64,000 nucleotides of DNA, from positions 2,046,001-2,110,000 of the forward strand of contig WAID01000013.1 in NCBI GenBank assembly GCA_016584495.1. The letters are read 5' to 3'. The stretch comes from Celoporthe dispersa (taxonomy: Eukaryota > Ascomycota > Sordariomycetes > Diaporthales > Cryphonectriaceae). Under the pieces are notes generated by a model that did not search any database, was not told the DNA's origin, and saw only the letters and a list, made by a program, of their open reading frames with translations. The translations under genes and the position numbers were made by a program. Below are positions 33,201 through 43,694 of the stretch, one piece after another; the first letter of the stretch is position 1, and the number at the start of each line of letters is the position of its first letter.

Positions 33201-35256
33201 GCATCCTGGATTACCGAGATTTGTATATGGTGATCAGCGGAGAGTCCGCCAGGCCATTGCGAACGTGACAGCCAATGCTGTAGAGCATACGGCCATGGGG
33301 AGCGTCAAGGTCGAATATTATTGTACCTCTGTTGAAGGTCAGAAGGTTCGCATCGAGGTCGTTGTGGAAGACACTGGTCGTGGAATGAGTAAGACCCTCC
33401 ACTCCTCTCCCTTTTGCCCCATCAAGAAAGGGAAATCTCTTCCAGCCAACAAAGAGAAAAGAAAAAAAAACAGAGAGAGGAAAAGAGGGTAGGAAGGAAT
33501 GGCTGAGGACTTCATGCTGACTTAGTCTAGGCGATGCCAAACTGGACGCCCTGTTTCGCGATCTCGAACAGGTCTCCACGGATGCAGATGATGAGGCTAC
33601 TGACGAAGCCCTGGAGAGGTCCAAGGAGGACATGAAGACTCTGGGCCTTGGTCTTGCGGTTGTCTCCAGGATAATCCGGTAAGATGATGTTTTCTCTTCT
33701 TCCCTGCCGGGGGTTGAGTCGACTTGTGCCCCCGTATCTCTCATCTTTACGTTCTTTTTGGTGCGAGGGGCTCAATTCTACGAGGGACTCACCACAGACA
33801 TTCGGACGATGTAGCCGCATGTAGTCTATTTCGAAGAGCTATATCGTAATGGCGAATGCTAACACATTTTACAGAAACATGGACGGCCAGCTGCGGCTCA
33901 AGTCTGAGGACGGGAAGGGATCACGATTCGTCATCCAGCTACCTTTCGAGATGCCAACGACAGACTCACCAGCCGTTGCGGATAGCTTGGAGCAGGGCGA
34001 AAATTCAGTGACAACACCTACGATCCCTTCTGTGTCGACAACTATGCCGGCCGTACGCGAAGGTGAATTAACGCTTATTGACCGTGGCCCCAGCCCTCCG
34101 CCCAACGCCAACAAGCAGACACTCAATCACAGCCGTAGCTTTGACGAGAGTATCAGTGCCGGCAGCTTCCGCAGCGTGACAAGCCGGGGTAGTGGCGGGA
34201 GCAACAAGAGCGATGCTGACAGGCTCATCGATGCTATCCAAACCTCTCTGAGTCTCGGAGAACCGGAAACCGAGACGGCAAGAATGCAAAGACGCAACTC
34301 GAAAGGACCTTACTACCGCTCGACAACAAAAGCCTCTACGTCACGGTCCCTTAGTCCGTCAGATCGTGCCTGGGAAAGGCCTACTACCTTGTCGAGATCT
34401 CTGTCTTCCCCCTGACAAAAGCAACAATCCACAGGTTGAACCCATGGGAACAGTGGGTATGGAATATGTCACGGATGCGAAAATGCCCATTAGGCCGATC
34501 AAAGTCGCAGACGAGTACCATGATCAACCAGAAGGACCTGCACAGTCTAGTCAGACCTCTGGCGTCGTCTTCGAGGTCGGAGACAGCCCATTACCTCCTG
34601 CGTCGGAAGCTACGACAGTGGACGGCAGAGTTCATCTGTCCAGCACGCCAGGTTCAGCCAAGCTACAGGTTCTCGTGGCTGAAGACGACCCCGTCAACAT
34701 GAAAATCCTGAGGAAACGGTTGGAGAAAGCCGGGCACACAGTCTATCACACCGTGAATGGCGAGGATTGTGCGGCGGCATACAAAGACAGTGACGGAGAG
34801 TTCGATGTCGTCCTCATGGACATGCAGGTGAGTCATCTTTCAAGCCTTTCACTCAAAATTGCTCAGTCGTTCTAATTACCTCCCTTTCAGATGCCCATCG
34901 TGGACGGACGTCGCAGTACCGAAATGATCCGAGCAATCGAGACCGCTGGTGAGCACCACAAGCTGTCTGCCCTTGCATCGAATCATTGCAGAATACCGAT
35001 CTTTGCCGTGTCTGCCTCGCTCGTCGAGCGCGAGAAGGATTCATACATGACAGCTGGGTTCGATGGTTGGATCCTCAAGCCTATCGACTTCAAGAGACTA
35101 GAGCATCTTCTCTTTGGCATCATCGACGACGAGGCGCGAAACGATGCTGTCTACGTGGCAGGCGAGTGGGAGCGTGGTGGCTGGTTCAGAAAGAGACTGG
35201 AGCTACCCCCACCGAGAAAGCCAAGGACGCACCGTCACTCCGCCCCGTGGATTTGA
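30285..35256 (+). CDS. Fungal phytochrome (PAS-GAF-PHY-histidine kinase-REC), one frameshift
   Basis: A red/far-red photoreceptor using a bilin, signalling as a hybrid histidine kinase. Exons 30285-31402, 31485-33388, 33531-33678, 33875-34827 and 34891-35256 give 1,495 residues after removing one base. Residues 1-250 are a disordered Ser/Pro head. Cys275 in RCEDEPIHTPGAVQSFG is the bilin-attachment position of fungal phytochromes. The GAF domain carries FPASDIPKQARDLYKLNKVR and LRAMSPIHLKYLGNM; PHY follows. The kinase has the H box NSAHEVRTPLNAI (His853), N box ANAVEHT and G boxes VEDTGRGMS and GLGLAV. REC has VLVAEDDP, Asp1372 in LMDMQMPIVDG and the Lys of LKPID. The frame breaks at C5 (34408-34412), between ATPase and REC. 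If real, the receiver would be lost. Confidence 0.93.
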
Positions 35257-37052
35257 AAGGCAACGAGGTCAACGCTGCGCGGGAAAGCATGAGTTGAACT
35301 GCTCCTTCATGTGAGCAGACCAGAGGCAGCTGGCCGCCCCTCTCATGACCTATCGAGACCTCTCAATTTCACAATCACTTCACTATTGGGTTGGCGGGTT
35401 GGCATCGTTTTCTTCTTCTGTTTTCTAGGCGGTTTATTATTATTATTTTTTGTTTTGTTTTTTTGGTGTACGGCGGCTGGAAAATATACGATACCCGGCA
35501 TCTTGGTTCATCATGGCATTGCGATCACAGCATACGATTTGGGTGCATGCATATATATACATACTGGAAAGGGAGACAAGGGCGGCTGGTTGGACTTGGC
35601 GTTTTCAAGAATGTTTCTGCTTTTCCTGGCGGCTCCTCGCGAGCCTGACATTTGCCTGGTCGGTTGGGCGCTGGTCACGAGATATAAAGTATATGAGGGA
35701 TATGACAAGGGTTGCACACGCATGGTGGTAGGAGGTTGGACATGGGTCGGCGTTTCGGCGTGACTTCTGTGATGGGTCTGTGTATCACTTATCATGTATT
35801 CCGAATAGGCTCTTCTCGTGTATCCCTCAAGAACAGTTTCCGAATCACTGGGGGAGGAGGGGGCTTCTGTCTCCATAGGAGGACGAGAGCTGGGCTATGT
35901 TTCTAGAGGATGGATGGCGGGAGACTTTATTGGTGTGGTGGCGGGAGAGGAGATCCACTAGCAGCGACAAGATGTTCGAACGGGGGGCCGGTGTGTTTTT
36001 GCGTGTGTGTGTGTGTGTGCGTGGAAGTCCAGAGAGGAGGTGAGGTCCTACCAGGAGAGGAAGAGAGGGGCGACGGATGAGAAGAGGAGGCCAGAAACAT
36101 TCCTCGCTACTGAGTAGCAAAAGAAGCGAATATCATGTCACTCCTGGCGAGGGATTGCAACCGATACGTATCCTCCAGCTCAGTGACCGGTGGGGAGTGA
36201 CGAGAGGAACGAATGACGTACGGCCGACATTCCGACGACAAGATTAATTTTTTTATTCTTTATATTTTTTTTCCTCCTGGGAAGCAAGGGAGAGACGTGC
36301 AAGGCGCGCAATGGGCTCGTGGAGTGAGACACACAGGTGGTCGGTCAACTAGGGAGAGTGTCCGGCAGCCCGATTATTCTGTGCCAACATATCTATCTGG
36401 CCAAGTGGCCGAAAACACCGAGATCTCTCATTCTCCCCTTGATCCTATCCATAGTGCGTGTTACTAACCGCAAATAAGGGACACGCGCTTCCTAAGGAAT
36501 CGAAAGAAGAGATCTAGCTAAGAGATGATCCACCTCGCGCCTGGAGTAGGAAGTGAGTTCATTACGCGGTCTTAACACCAATGTCGCCTTGCTGATTCAG
36601 GTGGATCGTTTACTGGCCTTTCTCTGTTAAGTGGTAGAAAGGGCGGCGCGTTTGGTATTATCGTGTGGTTTTGAGAGAAGAAGAAGCGCCTGCTTGCGTG
36701 GCAAGAAGCTGTCACTAGCTGCCTACGCTGTTTTTTCAACTTTATTCTCTCTCTCTCTCTCTCTCTCTCTCTTCCTTTCCCTCTCCTTTTTTTATTTCTC
36801 CCTTGGACCAGGCTGTTGAGGAACATTGCTTGCTCACCCTTTGAGGGCGGAGGTGGCATCGATCGAGGGTCTTGGTCGACCTGAGCTTGTCAGAGTTTCT
36901 TCTTCTTCCCAGGGCAATACTGCCCAAACAGAAGAGGGAGGGCAAGACTTGCTTGTGAAATTTGGACGGGCCCTCATGAACTGGGATCCAGATAGAGAAG
37001 ACGAAGAAACAGGCGACGACGACGACGACGACGACGACAAACATCACCCAAG
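35257..37052. other. Intergenic with microsatellites
   Basis: No gene was seen. It contains a TG tract (36003-36019), a CT tract (36747-36772) and, near 37014-37037, a run of GAC units just before the GT90 start. T-rich tracts lie at 35430-35465 and 36246-36273. Confidence 0.45.
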
Positions 37053-38469
37053 ATGCTGCTCAATTACCCCAACCGACCACGGCTCTTCATCTTCGCGGCC
37101 ACAACATGTCTCTTCACAGGATATATCCTCCTCTGCTACCCCGGCGGCTCCGAAACGCTGGCCCGGCCCAACTTTTGGCCCGTGAGCAGCCTCACTTCTC
37201 CCCTTCTCACCGGCAGCAGACGAAGGAGGAGGATCACGGCAACCACGACCACCGCTCCCCCAAGACGACCACCCGATCTCACGGCTGATCCAAGACGCAC
37301 ACGGCACATACACAGCCCTCCTACAGAACAGATCACGTACGGTCGAGGAGGCAGCAGCGCGCTACCGCCTACGACGTGGCCGCCACCCGCCGCCCGGGTT
37401 CGGAGCATGGTTCCAAGCAGCAAAGAAGCACGACGCGGTGGTGGTGGAGGCGTTCTTTGACAGGATCCACCACGACATCGGGCCCTTTTGGGCGCTCAGC
37501 CCTGTCGAGCTGCGGCGCATGGCCCACGCGGCACCACAGGTGATACGCGTGCGCGGCGGCAACGCGACCTTCGAGACGGACGACCCGCACCGCCCTCCCT
37601 TTATCCAGCTGTGGGCGGCCCTCGTGCGCGAGATGGCGCGCGAGCTGCCGGACCTTGACATTCCCGTCAACGTCATGGACGAGAGCCGCGTGCTGGTGCC
37701 CTGGGAGAAGATGGCGCGGTATGCCGAGCGCGAGCTGCGCAGCAGGGAGGTGTTCCCGGCCGAGCACGCCATGGCCGAGTATACAGGCCTTGACGCCCTC
37801 GACGTGGACAGCATGCGGTTCCAGCCGCAGTGGGTGACGGACGACGCACGGCAGTACTGGGACCACCTGCGGGCCGCGTGCCCCCCGACAGCCCCGCCCG
37901 GGCCGTGGGCGCCATGCAGAGCGCAGGCAGGCCCATCCACGAGCTGTACCCGATCGGCCCCCTGCCGTACACGCGCGAGGGGTTCGTGGCCAACTTCTCA
38001 GCGAGCACGGACGCGTGCTGGCAGCCGCACATGCGCGGGATGCACGGCACCTTTGTCGAGAGCGTCAGCATGTCGACGGCGCACGAGCTCGTGCCCATGT
38101 TCGGCGGGTGCAAGCTGGCCCAGAACAACGAGATCCTGCTGCCCGGGGCCATGTACCTAACGGATGACCCCTTCTACGCAGGAGGGCCCGACAAGAACCT
38201 GCCCTGGGCGCAGAAGAGGGACGGTGCCGTCTGGCGCGGCGTGGCGAGCGGGGGTCGGAACCGGGAGGACAACTGGTGGCACCTTCACCGCCACCGGTGG
38301 CTGCAGGTCATGAACGGGTCGACGGTGCGGCGCGTCGAGGCGGGTGATCCGCAGGCGGGTCCTACGTTTCGGCTGCCACCTGAGGGGTCAGTGTACCGAG
38401 ACGTGACGGCGGCAAAGGAGGTAAAAGAAGGAGGAGGAGGAGGGGAGGGAACAACAACAGCAGCAGCAT

Positions 38470-38507
<38 letters not shown>

Positions 38508-39121
38508 CCCCCCCCCAGAGGGCCATCGGCGACTGGCTCGAGGGCGTGGCCGACGTGGGCTTCAACAACCTCGAGTGCTACCCGATGACGCGCGACGAGC
38601 AAGGGGTACAGACAGACCTGGGCTGCGCGCACACGGGCGGCTACTTTGCCGTGTCGGCCACGGTGCCCATGGCAGAGCAGTACGGCTACAAGTACCTCCC
38701 CGACGTGGACGGGCACAGCTACAGCGCGCGGTGGCGGGGCATCCTGCGCAGCTCGAGCTGCCCGCTCAAGGCGACGCTGTACGCCGAGTGGCACGACGAC
38801 CGGCTCGTGCCGTGGGTGCACTTTGCGCCGTTCGACAGCAGCTACCAGGACATCTGGGCGGTGCTGTCGTACTTCCTGGACGGGCACGACGCCGAGGGGG
38901 AGAGGATCGCCAGGGCGAGCAAGGAGTGGGCGGCCCGGGTGCTGCGGAGGGAGGATATGCTGTTGTATGTGTGGAGGCTGCTGCTGGAGTATGCGAGGGT
39001 CATGGATCCCAAGAGGGACAGGCTTGGGTTTGTGGATGATCTGGGGGTGGCGGCGAAGGAGGAGGAGGAGGGGAAGACGAAGAAGAAGACAAAGAAGCCG
39101 TCGTGGAAGATAGATTGGTGA
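37053..39121 (+). CDS. GT90 (CAP10-type) glycosyltransferase, three frameshifts
   Basis: CAP10-family enzymes are Golgi type II membrane proteins that transfer xylose or related sugars in capsule or cell-wall glycan synthesis. The start MLLNYPNRPRLFIFAATTCL gives a short cytosolic tail and one membrane anchor (residues about 10-30). A stem region and then the catalytic part follow: HPISRLIQDAHGTYTALL, the conserved FFDRIHHDIGPFWAL and ANFSASTDACWQPHMRG. The terminal motif block contains YKYLPDVDGHSYSARWRGIL, RSSSCPLKATLYAEW and LVPWVHFAPFDSSYQD. The frame changes near C4 (37200-37203, one extra), C6 (37881-37886, one missing) and C9 (38508-38516, one missing). Corrected length is 689 residues, exactly a multiple of three. 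A Lys/Gly/poly-Ala insert interrupts the catalytic region. The C-terminus is Lys-rich. Confidence 0.85.
38456..38507 (+). repeat. CAG-type trinucleotide repeat coding for poly-Ala
   Basis: An imperfect (AGC)n run of about 16 units in the GT90 gene is read as GCA codons and gives a poly-alanine tract of about 11 residues with a few interruptions. A C9 run follows immediately and coincides with one of the frame breaks. Confidence 0.85.
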
Positions 39122-39932
39122 TGAGTGAGCGGGAGGAGAGAAGTACTGTTTTGCCCTTTTTTTCCTCTCTCTTTTTTTTTTCTCTTGGTGATTGCCATTG
39201 CTGCTGATTGATTCCCTTGGTTGTTGCACAAGTGTTGTTATGTCCTCTTTCATTCTGCTTTTTGAATCTCCAAAAGATTTATTTAGCTGCACACATTGTG
39301 TGCGTGTGAGAGAAAGAGAGTAACTGTTATACTACAAATGAAGACCAATATAAAGCAATATGGATGAAGTTTATTATGAGACTATAGAAGTATGATTTAG
39401 TATTACTGTAAATATCATGAAGCATGTGAATTGCTCACGATGTTGTCATCGTCATGCAACGCTGGAGTGGACAGAAATCTAAGGGTGGTTTGGTATGTAA
39501 GGTAAAAAATAAGGTTCCAGCCTGCTGCCACCCATCAGGCCTTAGAGCCTTCAGGGGTCCTACAGGGGATCCTACAGGGGGTGTGCCCAGCCACTGTTTA
39601 ATCACGTAATGTCGGCTGCAGCGCAGACGGTGGGGCTTTCTACAGTGGCTATGAGGTGCACAGCACAGCACAGCACAACACAGCGCAGCACAGCACAGCA
39701 CAGCACAGCACAGCACAGCACTACACACAGTTGGGTTAGTCACTTCAGACCTACTATGTGCTGTAAACCCAAACAGAATGGTATCATATCATGCTTTGGT
39801 GAGGAGTGCATCTGCCAAGACGCGCAACTCCTCCTTCCACTCCTGAGGCGGTGCTTGTCATGTGTTCTTGGCACAATGGTTGGGTATGGGTGGGTGAGTG
39901 AGTAACTGACTGGTTGACTGGCTCTGTGTTTA

Positions 39933-39966
<34 letters not shown>

Positions 39967-40472
39967 AGTCTCGAGAAGGTGGCGCTGGCTGGCGCTGTCG
40001 CTGTCGGGCGCAAGCTCCTCTTTCGGTGCCACCGATGCAACGACAACAACAACAAACCACAGGAGAAATGAACAAGCCGCTCTCTTTCCTCAATCACCCA
40101 CCCGGGAACCGCCTCATAATCAAAAACTTGGCAAATTATCCGAACAGACATGTTTCCGTGTCACCCCGAGGACGTGTCTCAAATTTCCCCCTCTTCTCTC
40201 TCTCTCTCTCGCCCTTTTCTTTCTCTAACTATCACTTCGTCCTTTTGAGCTCAACCGTTTTCCCCTCTCTCCTCCTCTCTCTTCTTCTTCCCCCCCCCCC
40301 CCCAACAGCCCTTACTTGACTACTTAGTACTTAGTGTATTCTACCCCAAAAGCCTATCAACAAACTACCACCAACAACAATACTGCACCCACCACCGTCA
40401 TCTCTCTTTGACTTCACCGCAACAATCACACTCTCAAAACACCTGTCTGTCTCATATCAACAGTCACCCAAC
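39122..40472. other. Intergenic with minisatellite and microsatellites
   Basis: No gene was seen. It holds the CAGCA minisatellite (39661-39722), a TG tract (about 39936-39959) and a CT-rich leader with a C-run (40290-40305) before the next small gene. Confidence 0.5.
39661..39722. repeat. 5-bp CAGCA minisatellite
   Basis: About 12 units of CAGCA/CACAG with two variant units (CAACA, CAGCG) are arranged head to tail. Confidence 0.85.
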
Positions 40473-41210
40473 ATGCCTGGAGTTCGTAAGTCATCACACG
40501 CCTTGCATTCCTGAATAGCCTTTCCCGAGATCATCCCTCCACTTCGATATCGGAACCAACCAGACCTGCCTGCACCACAATCATCCCCTCCCACAACGTC
40601 CCTCTACATGTGTATGTGCATGTGTGTGTACCTTGCGCTGACAACCTCACCTAATTTCTCTATCCATATCCTCAGCCCCCGATGCGCTCAAGAACCTGAA
40701 GGCCAAGTTCCAGGCCATCTTCAAGAAGAAGGGCGACAAGAAGGCCGCAAAGTCTACCGAGACTACCCCGGCTGCCACCTCCACCACGCCTGCCGCCTCT
40801 GAGCCTGCAAAGACCGAGACGGCTCCTGCACCAGCTGGTCAGTGTTCCTACTTGACTCTATCTGCCCTGGCCTGGCATGCTATGCCCTGCAACCCCCCCC
40901 CCCTCCAGACGACACCTCCTGCATCCCCGTGCGATAGATGTGTGTATACTGATGGCCCCGCCTGTTCCTATAGCCGCTGCCGCCCCCGCCGCTGCCCCGA
41001 CCACCGACGAGCCCGCAAAGCCTGCCGAGGAGGAGGCCAAGAAGGAAGAAGAGCCTGTCCCTGCCACGGCGACCACCGAGGCCGCCGCGCCGGTCCCTGC
41101 TGAGGAGGAGGCCAAGAAGGAAGGGGGAGGAGGCTGAGGCCGCTCCGGCTGCTGCTGCTGCTCCTGCCGCGGCTCCCGAGGCGGCTCCCGCTGCTCCCAC
41201 GACGACCTGA
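40473..41210 (+). CDS. Small Lys/Ala/Glu-rich hypothetical protein (136 aa), micro first exon, one frameshift
   Basis: Exon 1 is only 13 bases (40473-40485, MPGV plus one base); exons 2 and 3 are 40676-40837 and 40974-41210. Splice signals are GTAAGT...CTCAG and GTCAGT...CTATAG. The product begins MPGVPPDALKNLKAKFQAIF, an amphipathic basic helix (FKKKGDKKAAK). It is followed by disordered Thr/Pro/Ala/Glu-rich sequence with two EEEAKKE units and a poly-Ala/Pro tail ending TTT. The frame breaks in a G5 run (41123-41127); with G4 it continues EAEAAPAAAAAPAAAPEAA and the total becomes 137 codons. The literal reading stops after EGGGG. I recognise no family. It may be membrane- or nucleic-acid-binding through the N-terminal helix. 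Confidence 0.65.
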
Positions 41211-42390
41211 GAGGACCGACAGCCGCTGGTGTCTGTTGATGCGCTGGCCGTCAACCACCCCATGGCTCACGCATAGCAACACCCGTAGTGAAGCTGGACG
41301 CGAAGAAGGGGGGTGCGGCATGCACAGACAGGCATTGCGATGTTGGATGGAGACCCCTCTCTCTTTTCTTCTTCTCTTCTGTGGTCCGTTGTGGGAAGAG
41401 GAAAAAACAAGAACAAAGAGGGAGTGTAGGAGCGAGAGTATGCTGTCTCTTGTATGGTCTTGGTTTTCTTTTTTTTTCTTTCTTGGGAAGAGGAGTGGAG
41501 GTTTTCTTGTTTTGTCTTAACGGGAGTTTTGATGCGTATGAGGTCTACTTGTCCTCTCTCTCCCTGTTCTTTTCCTGTGCTTCTCTCTTTGTTTCTTGCT
41601 CTTGTCGCTCTGCACTAATACCACCGTTTTGTCGTGTGTGCTGCAGCAAAGTCCTCGTTATTTTCCCGTCATAGTTGAATAGATACCCGAATTTTACCAT
41701 ATTGTCTGTTGCGCCTTCTAGGATAAGCACAGACACACACCGTCCATGTTCAGACTGGGAACACGAGGTATCAACCAGTCTCAGGGTGAGCTCTTTGGTA
41801 TTGCGCGGCTTCTCCAGCTGTTGGTACGAGGTCTACACGGATCTCACCAGCTCGGGACAGGAACATGGCAGCACGTGTGTTGGGTTTCCTTGGTCACTTT
41901 CTGAGCTTGCTGTGTGATCTGGTCCGGCCCTACTTTCGTTCCCACGTGCAATCCGACCAACCTGTCTTCCCAGCTGAGCAGGGCAGACCCGGCTTATCAC
42001 AGGCTCTAATGTCCCAGACGGCCATCCAAGCCTGAGTACCGCACGCCTGGCATGTCCTGCACCCACCGTACGCCTCCCTCCCTCTCTCATACGCAGGCAG
42101 GGTGTGGAGTGTACATACTATTATGGTAGTATGACAATCGGGTTCGCCAAGACCGCCAATCTTGGACCGGCAGCCTTCTCGCTGGCAAGAGGAAGGGGGT
42201 GGGGCGGGCAGGTTATCATATCACCGACGTCACGCAAGGTTGTGTGGGTGGTCGACTGCTTCAGAGGAAAGGAAGAGGTGGTACTCTGACGCAAGCAGCG
42301 AGCAGCGTAGATGTTGGAGTCATTGGTCCAGTTAGGGGAGGTAGGCGGCGTATCTATTCTGAGGATGCCACAACGTAGAGAGCCAACTAT

Positions 42391-42423
42391 GCCACACGAC
42401 TACACAGGCCACACGACTACACA
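42391..42423. repeat. 16-bp direct repeat
   Basis: GCCACACGACTACACA occurs at 42391-42406 and again at 42408-42423, separated by one base. Confidence 0.85.
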
Positions 42424-43387
42424 TCCAACAAAGCGCCTTGTACGGACGGAACTAATGTAACCACAGCTGATTCCTAAACCTTCAAAGAGCAATCAAGACG
42501 ACCTCTCAAAGCCAGGCGCCCAGCAACGGGTCGTTTTTCTTAATCTCTGCCAGTGCGAAAACGTCCACGCCAATGGCGGAATGGAACAGTGGACGTCGAT
42601 ACACGTGTATAACACGTGATATCTGGCATGTAAAACAACCTACCGAGGTTCAAGTCTGGGCCCTCTTTTTCTGTCTACCACGCTTCGACAGGGCATGAAC
42701 TGATTGCGACCGGTCCTCCTCTCCCTCCGCTCGAGAAAGATTGGGAGGGAGGAGGGGTGGAGAGAGATAGCGAAGGAGAGGGGACAGAGAGGGAGGGAGA
42801 AGAGACAGAGAGGGAAGACGGAAAACAGGCTAGGTCAGTCATGAGGACCAGCGGTCGTTCCTGAAACCTCTCCGGTAGCCACAAGGGTAGATGTCGCCAT
42901 CTACCTAAAGCCACCGGCCTTGACCCCCCCCCCCTCTCGCCCCAGATAGCAGCTGCCATTGGAGCCAGCTATCCCTCCTCGATAACCTTGAATCGACAGT
43001 GGGAACCCCGCTGCACACGGGACCCAGCAGCGCCTGGGTGCTACGTCACCCGAGGAGCTGGGAGTCGTTATCGTCGGCCTTGCCCAACCCCCCCTCTCCG
43101 CGGCGGCGGCGTCGTCGACTGACCTTTCCCGCACAAACCCTCAGCTCCTCCCCCAATAAGGTCGAGTCGGTGTGGCCCGCTCGATTGGAGAAGAGGGAAA
43201 AAAAGAAAGAAAGAAAGAAAAGAAGAGAAAAAAAAGAACAGAGACGAGGGTTGCCGCGAGCTGCGCGGGCGCGGGCGTGTGTGGCAGGGTGGTGGCCAGA
43301 CCAGAAAACCTTGGTCCTGGGAGATCAGGCTAAAATCGCTCGACGCATGCACACAAATACAGGCTGCAGAGGAGAGGAGGCTGTGAC

Positions 43388-43421
43388 ACACACACACACA
43401 CACATACACACACACACAAAC
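43388..43421. repeat. CA microsatellite
   Basis: A run of CA dinucleotides with one TA interruption. Confidence 0.85.
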
Positions 43422-43487
43422 ACAAGCTCTATCTCACTCTCTCGCGTGGGATGGACGTGGGAGAGGAGGAGGAGAGCGGGACGTGCT

Positions 43488-43518
43488 GAGGGTGGTGGTG
43501 GTGGTGGTGGTGGTGGTC
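43488..43518. repeat. GGT trinucleotide microsatellite
   Basis: About nine head-to-tail GGT units lie in non-coding DNA. Confidence 0.85.
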
Positions 43519-43678
43519 GGAGGGAGAGAAAAAGTGGTTTGGAGGTTGGAGAGAAAATTTGCTCGGTTTGATTTGGTGCACACTGGCCCAAGCTTCCTTC
43601 CCCCCTCGCTTCAGGCGGTGGACCCACCCATACACCACAGCATGTCATGGGTTCAGTACCAGCAGCCATGTACCATAG

Positions 43679-43694
43679 TACGGAGTACTCCGTA
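43679..43694. repeat. 16-bp perfect palindrome
   Basis: TACGGAGTACTCCGTA reads the same on both strands. It is embedded in non-coding DNA with no neighbouring gene within several kilobases. Confidence 0.8.

Noticed and set aside
42600..42665. B-box-like GGTTCAAGTCTGG
   Set aside because: No A box or cloverleaf upstream.
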